From Brachybacterium tyrofermentans (GTDB taxonomy: Bacteria > Actinomycetota > Actinomycetes > Actinomycetales > Dermabacteraceae), in the NCBI RefSeq assembly GCF_014897585.1, contig NZ_JABUXW010000032.1, forward strand, positions 1-39,480: DNA of 39,480 nt. Reading direction: 5' to 3'. Position numbers and translations under genes: made by a program. Of the stretch, positions 23,973 to 30,349 are shown piece after piece. The notes beneath the pieces were generated by a model, which was given only the letters and a program-made list of their open reading frames with translations, had not been told where the DNA came from and searched no databases. Each line of letters starts with the position of its first letter. Positions within the stretch are counted from its first letter, which is position 1.

Positions 23973-24826
23973 ACACCCCGCACACCTCGCAGGCCACACC
24001 TCGGCTGTCGATCAACCGCTGGACCTGCCGCAGCACCCCGATCCAGGACTTCCTCGAGGCCACCGCCGCGCACGACCTCGAGGCCGTCGGCCTGTGGCGC
24101 CAGGACGTCGAGGAGGTGGGTCTGGATGCGTTGCGCCGCCGCGTCGACGACGCCGGCCTGCGGGTCAGCAGCCTGTGCCGCGGCGGGTTCCTCACCGCGG
24201 CCGACGAGACCGCCCGCGCCGCGTCCCTGGATGACAACCGTCGGGCGATCGACGAGGCCGCCGCGCTCGGCGCCCCCACGCTGGTGATGGTGGTCGGCGG
24301 GATCACGCCGGAGGACAAGGACATCGTCGCGGCCCGGGCGCGGGTCGCCGAGAGCATCGCGACCCTGGCCCCGTATGCCGAGCAAGCCGGCGTGACGCTC
24401 TCGCTCGAGCCGATGCACCCCATGTTCGCCGCCGACCGCGCCGTGCTCTCGACCCTCGACCAGGCCCTCGACATCGCCGAATCCACCGGCAGCGACGCCG
24501 TGGGCGTCATCGTGGACACGTATCACGTGTGGTGGGACCCGGCGCTCGAGGCGTCGATCGCCCGGGCGGGGGAGAGCGGCCGTCTCTTCAGCTACCAGGT
24601 GTGCGACTGGAACCTGCCGCTCGCCGCGAACCCGCTGTTCTCCCGCGGCTACATGGGTGACGGCTTCATCGACTTCCCCTCCATCACCCGCATGGTGAAG
24701 GCCGCCGGGTACACCGGCGACATCGAGGTCGAGATCTTCCACGAGGACGTGTGGGCCACCCCGGCGCATGAGGCGATCGGCATCGTGAAGGATCGCTACG
24801 AGGAGCTCGTGCTGCCCGAGGTGTGA
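23969..24826 (+). CDS. Sugar phosphate isomerase/epimerase-like TIM barrel (AP_endonuc_2 fold)
   Basis: A 285-aa protein. Segments of the family are LSINRWTCRSTPIQDFLEA, LSLEPMHPMF (metal-ligand Glu), VGVIVDTYHVWWDP (Asp/His), YQVCDWNLPL and the C-terminal IEVEIFHEDVW (Glu). This combination is the usual four-ligand metal site. It overlaps the DUF993 gene by 4 bp (ATGA), so all three genes of the operon are expressed together. The oxidoreductase plus AP_endonuc_2 combination is common in keto-sugar, inositol and glycoside pathways. The exact substrate is undetermined. Confidence 0.92.
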   Translation: MNTPHTSQATPRLSINRWTCRSTPIQDFLEATAAHDLEAVGLWRQDVEEVGLDALRRRVDDAGLRVSSLCRGGFLTAADETARAASLDDNRRAIDEAAALGAPTLVMVVGGITPEDKDIVAARARVAESIATLAPYAEQAGVTLSLEPMHPMFAADRAVLSTLDQALDIAESTGSDAVGVIVDTYHVWWDPALEASIARAGESGRLFSYQVCDWNLPLAANPLFSRGYMGDGFIDFPSITRMVKAAGYTGDIEVEIFHEDVWATPAHEAIGIVKDRYEELVLPEV

Positions 24827-24869
24827 GGGGTTCTTCGCCTGAACGGGCAGTCAGCAACGAGCCGGCAAC

Positions 24870-24905
24870 GACGGACGGTCGATCATCGTGAGGTGACCGT
24901 CCGTC
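24870..24905. terminator. Hairpin after the oxidoreductase operon
   Basis: Perfect 11-bp arms (24870-24880, 24895-24905; core ACGGACGGTC) with a 14-nt loop lie 44 bp after the last stop. There is no T run. It is the probable terminator of the operon and also marks the edge of the AT-richer island to the right. Confidence 0.6.
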
Positions 24906-24962
24906 CGTCTCTGCGTGGGCGGGACCTCGTGCTCGCGGTCAGGTGCTTATGGTGCGCGGGGC

Positions 24963-25232
24963 TCATGCGTCGTGGTGCACAGTGCTGGAACGTTTCTCGG
25001 CGTCGGGGGAGGACATGTCCTTGCTTCCCGTCCGGTCAGCGTGCGGAGGAGCTGGGGTTGCAGCGCGCCTGTGCCACTTCACCACTGCGAGGATGAGGTA
25101 TCCGAGCGTGAACGTCGCCATGAGCGCCCATAATCTCGGAGTTCCGAAAGTGGAGACCACGACCTCGGCAATTATTATGAGGGCGAGGGAAAGTAGAAGG
25201 TAGCCTAGAAGGTTGCGTATTTCATGAAACAT
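24963..25232 (-). CDS. Small two-helix membrane protein, possible immunity-type protein
   Basis: An 89-aa protein with two hydrophobic helices (about residues 8-27, LGYLLLSLALIIIAEVVV, and 34-52, LWALMATFTLGYLILAVV) and a basic-to-charged C-terminal tail. Its ATG directly abuts the stop of the secreted-protein gene upstream (TGA-ATG), indicating translational coupling. Size, topology and coupling fit immunity proteins of bacteriocin loci, but I recognise no family. Because the upstream frame now has premature stops, its translation may be reduced. Confidence 0.6.
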   Translation of the reverse strand: MFHEIRNLLGYLLLSLALIIIAEVVVSTFGTPRLWALMATFTLGYLILAVVKWHRRAATPAPPHADRTGSKDMSSPDAEKRSSTVHHDA

Positions 25233-25733
25233 TCAGACCAGCAACTTCTTGAGGTACTTGCCGACGTACGGGATCGCGGCGAATGCGAGTGCGCAGTAAG
25301 TTCCGTTGTTGTCGCACCACACCTTCAAGTCCACGGCCGTTCCCGGATTAAGGGAGTCGTCGTACGCTTTAAGTCTGAGCATGTTCACTTTAGAGATTCG
25401 CTTGCCGTCCAAGTATTCATAATATCAGCCGTAGCAATACTTCGGAGAATTATTTGTCCACATCATTAGACCGCTACTCCCCTCTTCGCAATAGGAGTAA
25501 TACTGCCCGGTCGCCATTGGCGTAGGTGTCGACTCTAGATGCTGAGTGATGGCGAGATCGCGGTCGCGCTCTGTTGCGTCGGATGGGGCTAACTGTTGCG
25601 CTTTGATTCCCGATTCGCTGGTCACTTCTGTGATTGACGGCAGGGCGTCGTCTGCGTGCGCGGCGTTCGATGCCCCCACGACGACGGCAAGTGCAGATAT
25701 CGTTGCCAGACTTCTCTGGATCTAGGGTTTCAC
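25233..25733 (-). pseudogene. Secreted Cys-containing protein gene with two premature stop codons
   Basis: From GTG 25733, which has GAGGA at 7 nt, one frame of 167 codons runs to 25233. It begins with Met-Lys-Pro, then TAG (codon 4, 25722-25724), then a clear signal peptide IQRSLATISALAVVGASNAAHA. The mature part has YYSYCEEGSSGLMMW and SPKYCYG, then TGA (codon 103, 25425-25427), then YYEYLDGKRISKVNM, LKVWCDNNGTYCALAF and a basic hydrophobic end YVGKYLKKLLV. Four cysteines remain in the mature region. The frame, signal peptide, promoter and ribosome site all agree, so this is a recently inactivated gene. It has no known homologue that I recognise; a bacteriocin-like exported peptide is one possibility. 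Confidence 0.7.
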
Positions 25734-25767
25734 GGCACAATCCTCATCGTTGATGATGTGTAAAGGG

Positions 25768-25798
25768 ACCATATCATCGGCGGGGCTGCGGTAGTCAA
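25768..25798 (-). promoter_or_regulatory. Candidate promoter of the secreted-protein/membrane-protein pair
   Basis: On the minus strand, TTGACT (25793-25798) is followed after 19 bp by TATGGT (25768-25773). The spacer is long for a sigma-A promoter without activation. The start would fall near 25761, about 28 nt before the GTG. Confidence 0.4.
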
Positions 25799-25833
25799 GT
25801 CTGTAGCGACTCTGCGGGGCGGCTGACTGGTCG

Positions 25834-25971
25834 ATGTGCGAGGTCTGCGGTGAACAACTCCAGGCTCTGTGCGTCCACGCCGACGTTGGCAATATCGCGA
25901 TCACCTGCACCGGCACCTGTGTCTGGGGCCTAGTGCCTGGATGGTCGATACCTTGCGAATGCGACGGTTAA
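25834..25971 (+). CDS. Possible Cys-rich 45-aa peptide
   Basis: ATG 25834 to TAA 25971 encodes 45 residues with seven cysteines: MCEVCGEQLQALC, then TCTGTC, VWGLVPGW and a C-terminal PCEC. It resembles either a small zinc-ribbon protein or a modified-peptide precursor. No Shine-Dalgarno is seen and it lies opposite the promoter of the leftward genes, so it may be chance. No modification enzyme gene is present in the window. Confidence 0.25.
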   Translation: MCEVCGEQLQALCVHADVGNIAITCTGTCVWGLVPGWSIPCECDG

Positions 25972-25998
25972 GGCGGCCGACATGCTCGATGTCAGCTG

Positions 25999-26118
25999 TC
26001 ACGCGGCGGGATTTTCAGGGAGGATGACTCCTTGTGCGGCGTATGAATAAATCGCCCATAACATGACAAACGCGGTGAAAATGAGGCCGAAAGCGACTCT
26101 CTTGGATGTCTTTGTCAC
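25999..26118 (-). CDS. Very small single-helix membrane peptide (39 aa)
   Basis: GTG 26118 to TGA 25999 encodes 39 residues: a basic start (TKTSKR), one strong hydrophobic helix VAFGLIFTAFVMLWAIYSYA and a short polar end QGVILPENPAA. The composition is far from random translation of high-GC DNA. The Shine-Dalgarno is weak (GAAGCGAAC region). It is in the same direction as, and 265 bp upstream of, the secreted-protein pseudogene. Function unknown. Confidence 0.45.
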   Translation of the reverse strand: MTKTSKRVAFGLIFTAFVMLWAIYSYAAQGVILPENPAA

Positions 26119-26150
26119 GTTCGCTTCGCTTTAGAAAGACGAACAAATTT

Positions 26151-26444
26151 TTAGGAAGCAGCTCTTATAATTACAACTCCGGCCGAGGCTGCTGCGATGC
26201 CGACTGGCCCTCCTGTGACCTTCAGCGCGCCCTTGAGAGCTGCAGGCCCGAGCTCGAACAATGGTGGAAGCCGCGAGTCCCCACTTCCCTCATCGCAGTT
26301 CCGATCGCGGCCCAGGTGCCGGCGGAAAGAACGCCGGTAGAGATGCCGAGTGCGCTCAGTGCGACGCACTTCGCGTAACAGCGCGCCGACCCCGAGCCGG
26401 GCGCGGAGGCGCAGCTCGACTGCGCTGTACCTCCGACCTCGACG
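26151..26444 (-). pseudogene. Frameshifted hydrophobic Gly/Ala-rich peptide gene remnant
   Basis: Downstream of lacI one frame reads GGTAQSSCASAPG, CYAKCVALSALGISTGVLS, AGTWAAIGTAMREVG, and a second frame continues with LPPLFELGPAALKGAL, KVTGGPVGIAAASAGVVII, RAAS and TAA at 26151. Adding one G to the G run at 26279-26282 joins them into a single hydrophobic, Gly/Ala-rich chain. No start codon is evident before the lacI stop, so the 5' end also seems lost. It looks like a small membrane-active or bacteriocin-like peptide, without a recognised family. Confidence 0.45.
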
Positions 26445-26459
26445 GTGCGGCGGCCGGGC

Positions 26460-27554
26460 TCAGACCTTTGCCGTGAGCGCCGTGGACTCGCGCAGCAGCA
26501 CGTCGCCGCGCACGTGCACCTCGAGGGGCTCCTCCGGGGCGTCGGACTCCATCGGCTCTGACCCCGTCGTCCCGGTCTCCGCGTCCGCGGGCGGGGTGCC
26601 GAGCACCCACTGGACCGCCTGGCGCGCCATGTCGTGCAGGGGGAGGGCGATGGTGGTGAGCGCGGGGTTCGAGTCCGCGCTGTCGGGCACGCCGCCGAAG
26701 CCGGCGACGGAGACCTGGCCGGGCACGTCGATGCCGCGACGGCGCAGCTCGCCGAGGGCGCCGAGGGCCATGACGTCGGCCGGGGCGAAGACGCACAGCG
26801 GGGCGTCGTCGGTGCTGGTGGCGGAGCTGAGGTGCGACTCGATCGCCTCAGCCAGCTCATAGCCGCCGTCGCGGGTCAGTCCCGCCTCGATGCTCAGCTC
26901 GGGCTCGATGCCTGCCTCGGTCAGCGCGGCGATGAAGCCGCCGGTTCGGTCCGCGGCCGAGGGGATCCCGGAGATGCCCTGGACCACGGCGAAGCGGCGG
27001 TGGCCCTCGACGATCAGCGCGGTGGCGAGCTCGTGAGCCGCCGCGGCGTTGTCGGGCACGATGGTGCGGCCCACGCCCACGGACTGGCCCATGCCCACGA
27101 CCTTGCCGCCGTTGCGGGCGAAGCCCTCGAGCAGGGTGCTGATCGCGGCGTCGGAATCGTTGCCGTAGCGGTGCGAGCCCACGAGCACCAGCGCGTCGAC
27201 CTGCTGGGCGATGAGGGAGCGCAGTGCGCGCACCTCGGTGTCGATCTCACGGTCGGTCTGGGTGAGCAGCACCTGGGACTGCGACGCGAACACCTGCTGC
27301 TGGATCTCGCGGGCGATGGTCGCGAAGTACGGGTCGGCGATGTCGTGGACCACCAGACCGATCAGGCCGGAGCGGGAGCGCGCGAGGGCCTGCGCCTGGG
27401 CATTGGGGACGTAGCCGAGCTTCGCGGCCGAGGCCTCGACCCTCTCGGCGACCGCCTTGCCAGGGACGCGGGCGGATCCGTTGAGCACGCGGGACGCTGT
27501 GGCCAGGGAGACCCCGGCATCCTGGGCGACGTCGCTGAGACGCACTGCGGCCAT
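26460..27554 (-). CDS. LacI-family transcriptional regulator of the sugar locus
   Basis: A 364-aa repressor. The HTH is VRLSDVAQDAGVSLATASRV and the hinge region is NAQAQALARSRSG. The effector domain has LVVHDIADPYFATIAREIQQ, LVLVGSHRYGND, VFAPADVMALGALGEL and VSVAGFGGVPDSAD. The C-terminus has a long acidic insertion (TPPADAETGTTGSEPMESD) before the last strand. The ATG at 27554 has AGGAG at 7 nt. A site like the operators of the fucosidase, oxidoreductase and sulfatase genes lies in its own leader, so it is the likely master regulator of this locus and autoregulated. Its inducer is probably a sugar from the pathway. Confidence 0.93.
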   Translation of the reverse strand: MAAVRLSDVAQDAGVSLATASRVLNGSARVPGKAVAERVEASAAKLGYVPNAQAQALARSRSGLIGLVVHDIADPYFATIAREIQQQVFASQSQVLLTQTDREIDTEVRALRSLIAQQVDALVLVGSHRYGNDSDAAISTLLEGFARNGGKVVGMGQSVGVGRTIVPDNAAAAHELATALIVEGHRRFAVVQGISGIPSAADRTGGFIAALTEAGIEPELSIEAGLTRDGGYELAEAIESHLSSATSTDDAPLCVFAPADVMALGALGELRRRGIDVPGQVSVAGFGGVPDSADSNPALTTIALPLHDMARQAVQWVLGTPPADAETGTTGSEPMESDAPEEPLEVHVRGDVLLRESTALTAKV

Positions 27555-27595
27555 CGGGGGCTCCTACTTCTCGGGGATGCTGTCGGGATCGGACG

Positions 27596-27609
27596 GGGAA
27601 ACGCTGTCC
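27596..27609. promoter_or_regulatory. LacI-type operator E (autoregulatory)
   Basis: GGGAAACGCTGTCC is an imperfect 14-bp dyad with central CG. On the minus strand a -10 TATGCT (27620-27625) puts the operator at about +5 to +18, the same geometry as operator B at the GH95 promoter. Confidence 0.5.
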
Positions 27610-27756
27610 CGATTTTTCCAGCATAACGACGCCAGGAGCGGCCGACGGGGGAATGGCGCCTTCCGGTGGCGTGACTTTCGTCCTCCTGCGCCGTCCGCTC
27701 CGGGGCGCGCCAGCCGGACCTGTCCGGCGCGCTGGCCCGTCACCTGAGCCGGCTGA

Positions 27757-29145
27757 TCAGGCGAGGAGCCCGATCACCATCACGAGCGGCAGGGAGATGA
27801 GCGACGCGATGGAGGTGACTATCGTGAGCGTCTTCAGGGTGCCCTGCGTGGAGAGCCCGATCAGCGACTTGAACATCCAGAAGAAGTTGCTGTTGACCTG
27901 GAGGGCGAACATGGCGCCGGAGGCGACGGCGAGGCCGATGGCGATCGGGGCGACGTCGATCGAGCCGAGCACCGGGGCGATGATCCCGGCCGCGGCGATC
28001 GAGGCCACCGAGACCGAGCCGATCGCCAGATGCAGCACCGCGGCGATCACCCAGGCGAGCAGGATGCTGAGCACGATCGGGGCGCCGGCGTCGGCCGAGA
28101 ACAGGCCCGCGAGGATCTCGTCGAGCCCCGTCTCCGCGATCACCGCGCCCAGCGAACCGCCGATGCCCGTGATGAGCAGGATCTCGCCGGTGGTGTGGAA
28201 GCCGGTGCCCAGGGCGTTGTTGGTCCCCTCGGAGCCCAGAGTGCGACGGGCCAGCAGGTACGCGCCGAGCAGGCCGACGAAGAGGGCGAGATTGGCGTCG
28301 CCGATGAAGGCGACCGCGTCGGAGGTGACCCCGAACAGCTCCGCGAAGGCGCCGCCGCCGATCATCACCAGCGGGACGAGGATCGGCAGCAGGCACACCA
28401 GCAGCGGCGGCGTGCGGGGGCGGTCCGTGGCGGGGGCGTCTGTCTCGTCGGTGGTGGTCGAGGGGCCGGCACCGTCGGCCTCCGCGCCGTCGGCGAGCTC
28501 CGCGCTGTCGGCGAGCTCCTCGTCGGCGGCGGGCTTCCAGTAGCGCCCGCGCAGCAGCTGGCGGAAGATCAGGGTGGTCGCGATCGCGGTGAGCGGGCCC
28601 AGCACGATGCCGTACAGGATCCAGGTGCCCAGCGGGATGCCCATCAGTCCGGCGATGGAGACCGCGGCCAGGCCCGGCACCACGAACACATAGCCGGCGA
28701 AGATCCCCGTGCCCAGTGCTCCCGCCATGAGGGGCAGGCCCCGCCGGCCGATCAGCGGTCCTGCCGAGCGCACCACGGGGGAGGCCAGCACGACCTGCAC
28801 GTCCACATAGATCGAGGGGAAGATGGTCGACATCGCGGCGGTCAACGCATACGGGAGCCTGCGCCCGCCCACGTCGTTGACCAGCAGCTCGACCATCTTC
28901 TGGAAGGCGCCCATCGCATGGAGGAGGGAGCCGATGAGCACGCCGAAGCCGATCAGCAGCCCGACCTCGGCCATGATCTCGCCGAAGCCGGTGGTGATGG
29001 CGCCGATGGTGCCGGTGAAGCCCACGCCGGTGGCGAGGCCCAGGTAGAGCGAGCCGATGATCAGTGAGATCACCGGGTCGACCTTGCCCTTGATGATGAG
29101 GGCGACGACCCCCATGATCGCTATCACCGTGTGGAGTATGACCAC
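27757..29145 (-). CDS. GntP-family (gluconate:H+ symporter-like) permease
   Basis: A 462-aa polytopic transporter with the GntP pattern: IIKGKVDPVISLIIGSLYLG at the N-terminus, GFGEIMAEVGLLIGFGVLIGS, YVDVQVVLASPV, and conserved C-terminal segments GFHTTGEILLITGIGGSLG and ALQVNSNFFWMFKSLIGLS. A hydrophilic acidic insertion at residues about 205-246 splits the two halves. The family imports gluconate and related sugar acids with protons. The start is GTG 29145 with AGGAG at 6 nt. It lies in the LacI-regulated locus downstream of the hydroxyacid dehydrogenase remnant, so sugar acids may be a pathway substrate. Confidence 0.93.
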   Translation of the reverse strand: MVILHTVIAIMGVVALIIKGKVDPVISLIIGSLYLGLATGVGFTGTIGAITTGFGEIMAEVGLLIGFGVLIGSLLHAMGAFQKMVELLVNDVGGRRLPYALTAAMSTIFPSIYVDVQVVLASPVVRSAGPLIGRRGLPLMAGALGTGIFAGYVFVVPGLAAVSIAGLMGIPLGTWILYGIVLGPLTAIATTLIFRQLLRGRYWKPAADEELADSAELADGAEADGAGPSTTTDETDAPATDRPRTPPLLVCLLPILVPLVMIGGGAFAELFGVTSDAVAFIGDANLALFVGLLGAYLLARRTLGSEGTNNALGTGFHTTGEILLITGIGGSLGAVIAETGLDEILAGLFSADAGAPIVLSILLAWVIAAVLHLAIGSVSVASIAAAGIIAPVLGSIDVAPIAIGLAVASGAMFALQVNSNFFWMFKSLIGLSTQGTLKTLTIVTSIASLISLPLVMVIGLLA

Positions 29146-29268
29146 GGAATGCTCCTGTCCCAGCGCGGGGTGCCAGGGACGTAGTGCCGCGACGCAGTTC
29201 CGGGACAGTCTGCGGCACCCGGAGCCCCTGATCTGCGAGATCGGCTCTGCGTGTCGGGACGGATCGGC

Positions 29269-29430
29269 TCAGGCGGAGATGTCCAGGCGTGAGGGGTCCA
29301 CGGGGTGACGCGGGGGTTCGCCGGCCGTCAGCCGCCCGGAGGCGAGCTCCGTGCGCAGGGCGCATGCAGGCTCACCACGTCGGCGCGGGAGTACAGCTCC
29401 TCGGGCTCGACCTTCGACGCCCCAGGGCCC
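29269..29430 (-). pseudogene. Remnant of a D-2-hydroxyacid dehydrogenase gene
   Basis: Directly after the TIM-barrel stop, one frame reads SKVEPEELYSRADVVSLHAP, the conserved mid-region of D-isomer 2-hydroxyacid dehydrogenases. About 5 bp later another frame reads LRTELASGRLTAGEPPRHPV and ends with DPSRLDISA and TGA at 29269, matching the GEPLRH-type C-terminus of that family. The N-terminal catalytic part, NAD-binding start and the intervening region are missing. A large internal deletion plus loss of the 5' part explains this. Intact enzymes of this family reduce 2-keto acids such as 2-ketogluconate, which fits the adjoining GntP permease. Confidence 0.75.
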
Positions 29431-30219
29431 TCACCGAGCGTCTCCTGCTCCGGCGGCATCCGCGATCAGGGTGCGCAGGGTCTGCGCCTCCCCGGCGAGG
29501 GTCGCCGGGTCGTCGCCCGGGAGGAACTCGAGCAGCGCGTCACGGTCCGAGACCTCGGCGGCGAGCAGCGTGAACACCTCGCGCCAGAGGCCCGCGCGCG
29601 CGGCCAGGGGAAGCCGCTCGTGGGTGGGCCACCAGGAGAAGACATGGGTGGTCGAGGTGCGCGGCAGCACCTGGCGCAGGGTCTCGAGGGCGTCGGCGTC
29701 CGGCATGCCCTGATGGGGCTGCCAGTACGAGAGCACGGTCGGCCGGGCCACCTCGTCCAGGAGATGGAGCGTCGAGCCGAGCTCGTCGGTCAGGGTCCGG
29801 CCGTGGAACTCGAGACCGACGTCGACGCCATGCTCGGCCGCGCGATCCGCGAACTCCTGGATCCGGCGCACGATCCGCGCACGATCCCGCTCGTCGACGT
29901 CGGCCGAGCCGCGGCTGCCCGCCCACACCCGGATGCGGGGCGCGCCGAGCGCCCGGGCAGAGGCGAGGACGCCTTCGAGCTCCGCCGAGAACTCCTCGTC
30001 GGAGCCCTTGAAGCGCAGGTAGGAGCCGTAGGAGGCGACGGCGAGGCCCGCCTGCTCGGTGAGCTCGCGGGCATGGCTCGCGGCGACGGTGTCCCCGGGC
30101 GGGACGTGGGCGTCGCCGGCCCATTCGATGCACGCGAGGCCGGCGTCGGCGGCGAGTTCGACGACACGGTCGACCTCGAGCGCGCGGAAGGTGACCGAGC
30201 ACAGTCCGGGACGGATCAT
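29431..30219 (-). CDS. Sugar phosphate isomerase/epimerase-like TIM barrel
   Basis: A 262-aa protein beginning PGLCSVTFRALEVDRVVELA, then GLACIEWAGDAHVPPGD, RIRVWAGSRGSADVD, the ligand segment GVDVGLEFHGRTL (Glu), a PTVLSYWQPHQ strand and TTHVFSWWPTHE. It is shorter than the other two barrels in the window and its fourth ligand is not obvious, so activity is less certain. The ATG at 30219 has AGGAG at 6 nt. It is divergent from the first sulfatase, with LacI-type operator D between them, and is followed by the dehydrogenase remnant and the permease. Confidence 0.85.
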   Translation of the reverse strand: MIRPGLCSVTFRALEVDRVVELAADAGLACIEWAGDAHVPPGDTVAASHARELTEQAGLAVASYGSYLRFKGSDEEFSAELEGVLASARALGAPRIRVWAGSRGSADVDERDRARIVRRIQEFADRAAEHGVDVGLEFHGRTLTDELGSTLHLLDEVARPTVLSYWQPHQGMPDADALETLRQVLPRTSTTHVFSWWPTHERLPLAARAGLWREVFTLLAAEVSDRDALLEFLPGDDPATLAGEAQTLRTLIADAAGAGDAR

Positions 30220-30301
30220 GGTGACTCCTGGGGTCGGTAAGGTCTGGTGTTGGGACGGTCGGGCGTCGGGGCGGTCAGGACAGGTCCTCCGACGACCAGT
30301 T

Positions 30302-30315
30302 GGCAAGCGTTTGCC
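30302..30315. promoter_or_regulatory. LacI-type operator D (TIM barrel / sulfatase divergent region)
   Basis: GGCAAGCGTTTGCC is a near-perfect 14-bp palindrome with central CG, the best-conserved site of the five. It lies 83 bp from the leftward TIM-barrel start and 35 bp from the rightward sulfatase start. Confidence 0.75.
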
Positions 30316-30349
30316 CAGAGCGTATCGCGAGCACGAGGAGGTGGAGGTG

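Noticed and set aside
25224..25469. An 81-codon plus-strand open frame over the secreted-protein pseudogene
   Set aside because: It has no Shine-Dalgarno and no recognised motif, and runs opposite a frame with a signal peptide and coupled downstream gene.
29146..29268. Leader hairpins before the GntP gene (GTGCCGC/GCGGCAC and GAGCC-GATCT stems)
   Set aside because: They are short or bulged and could be remnant of the lost dehydrogenase 3' region; not convincing as a riboswitch.
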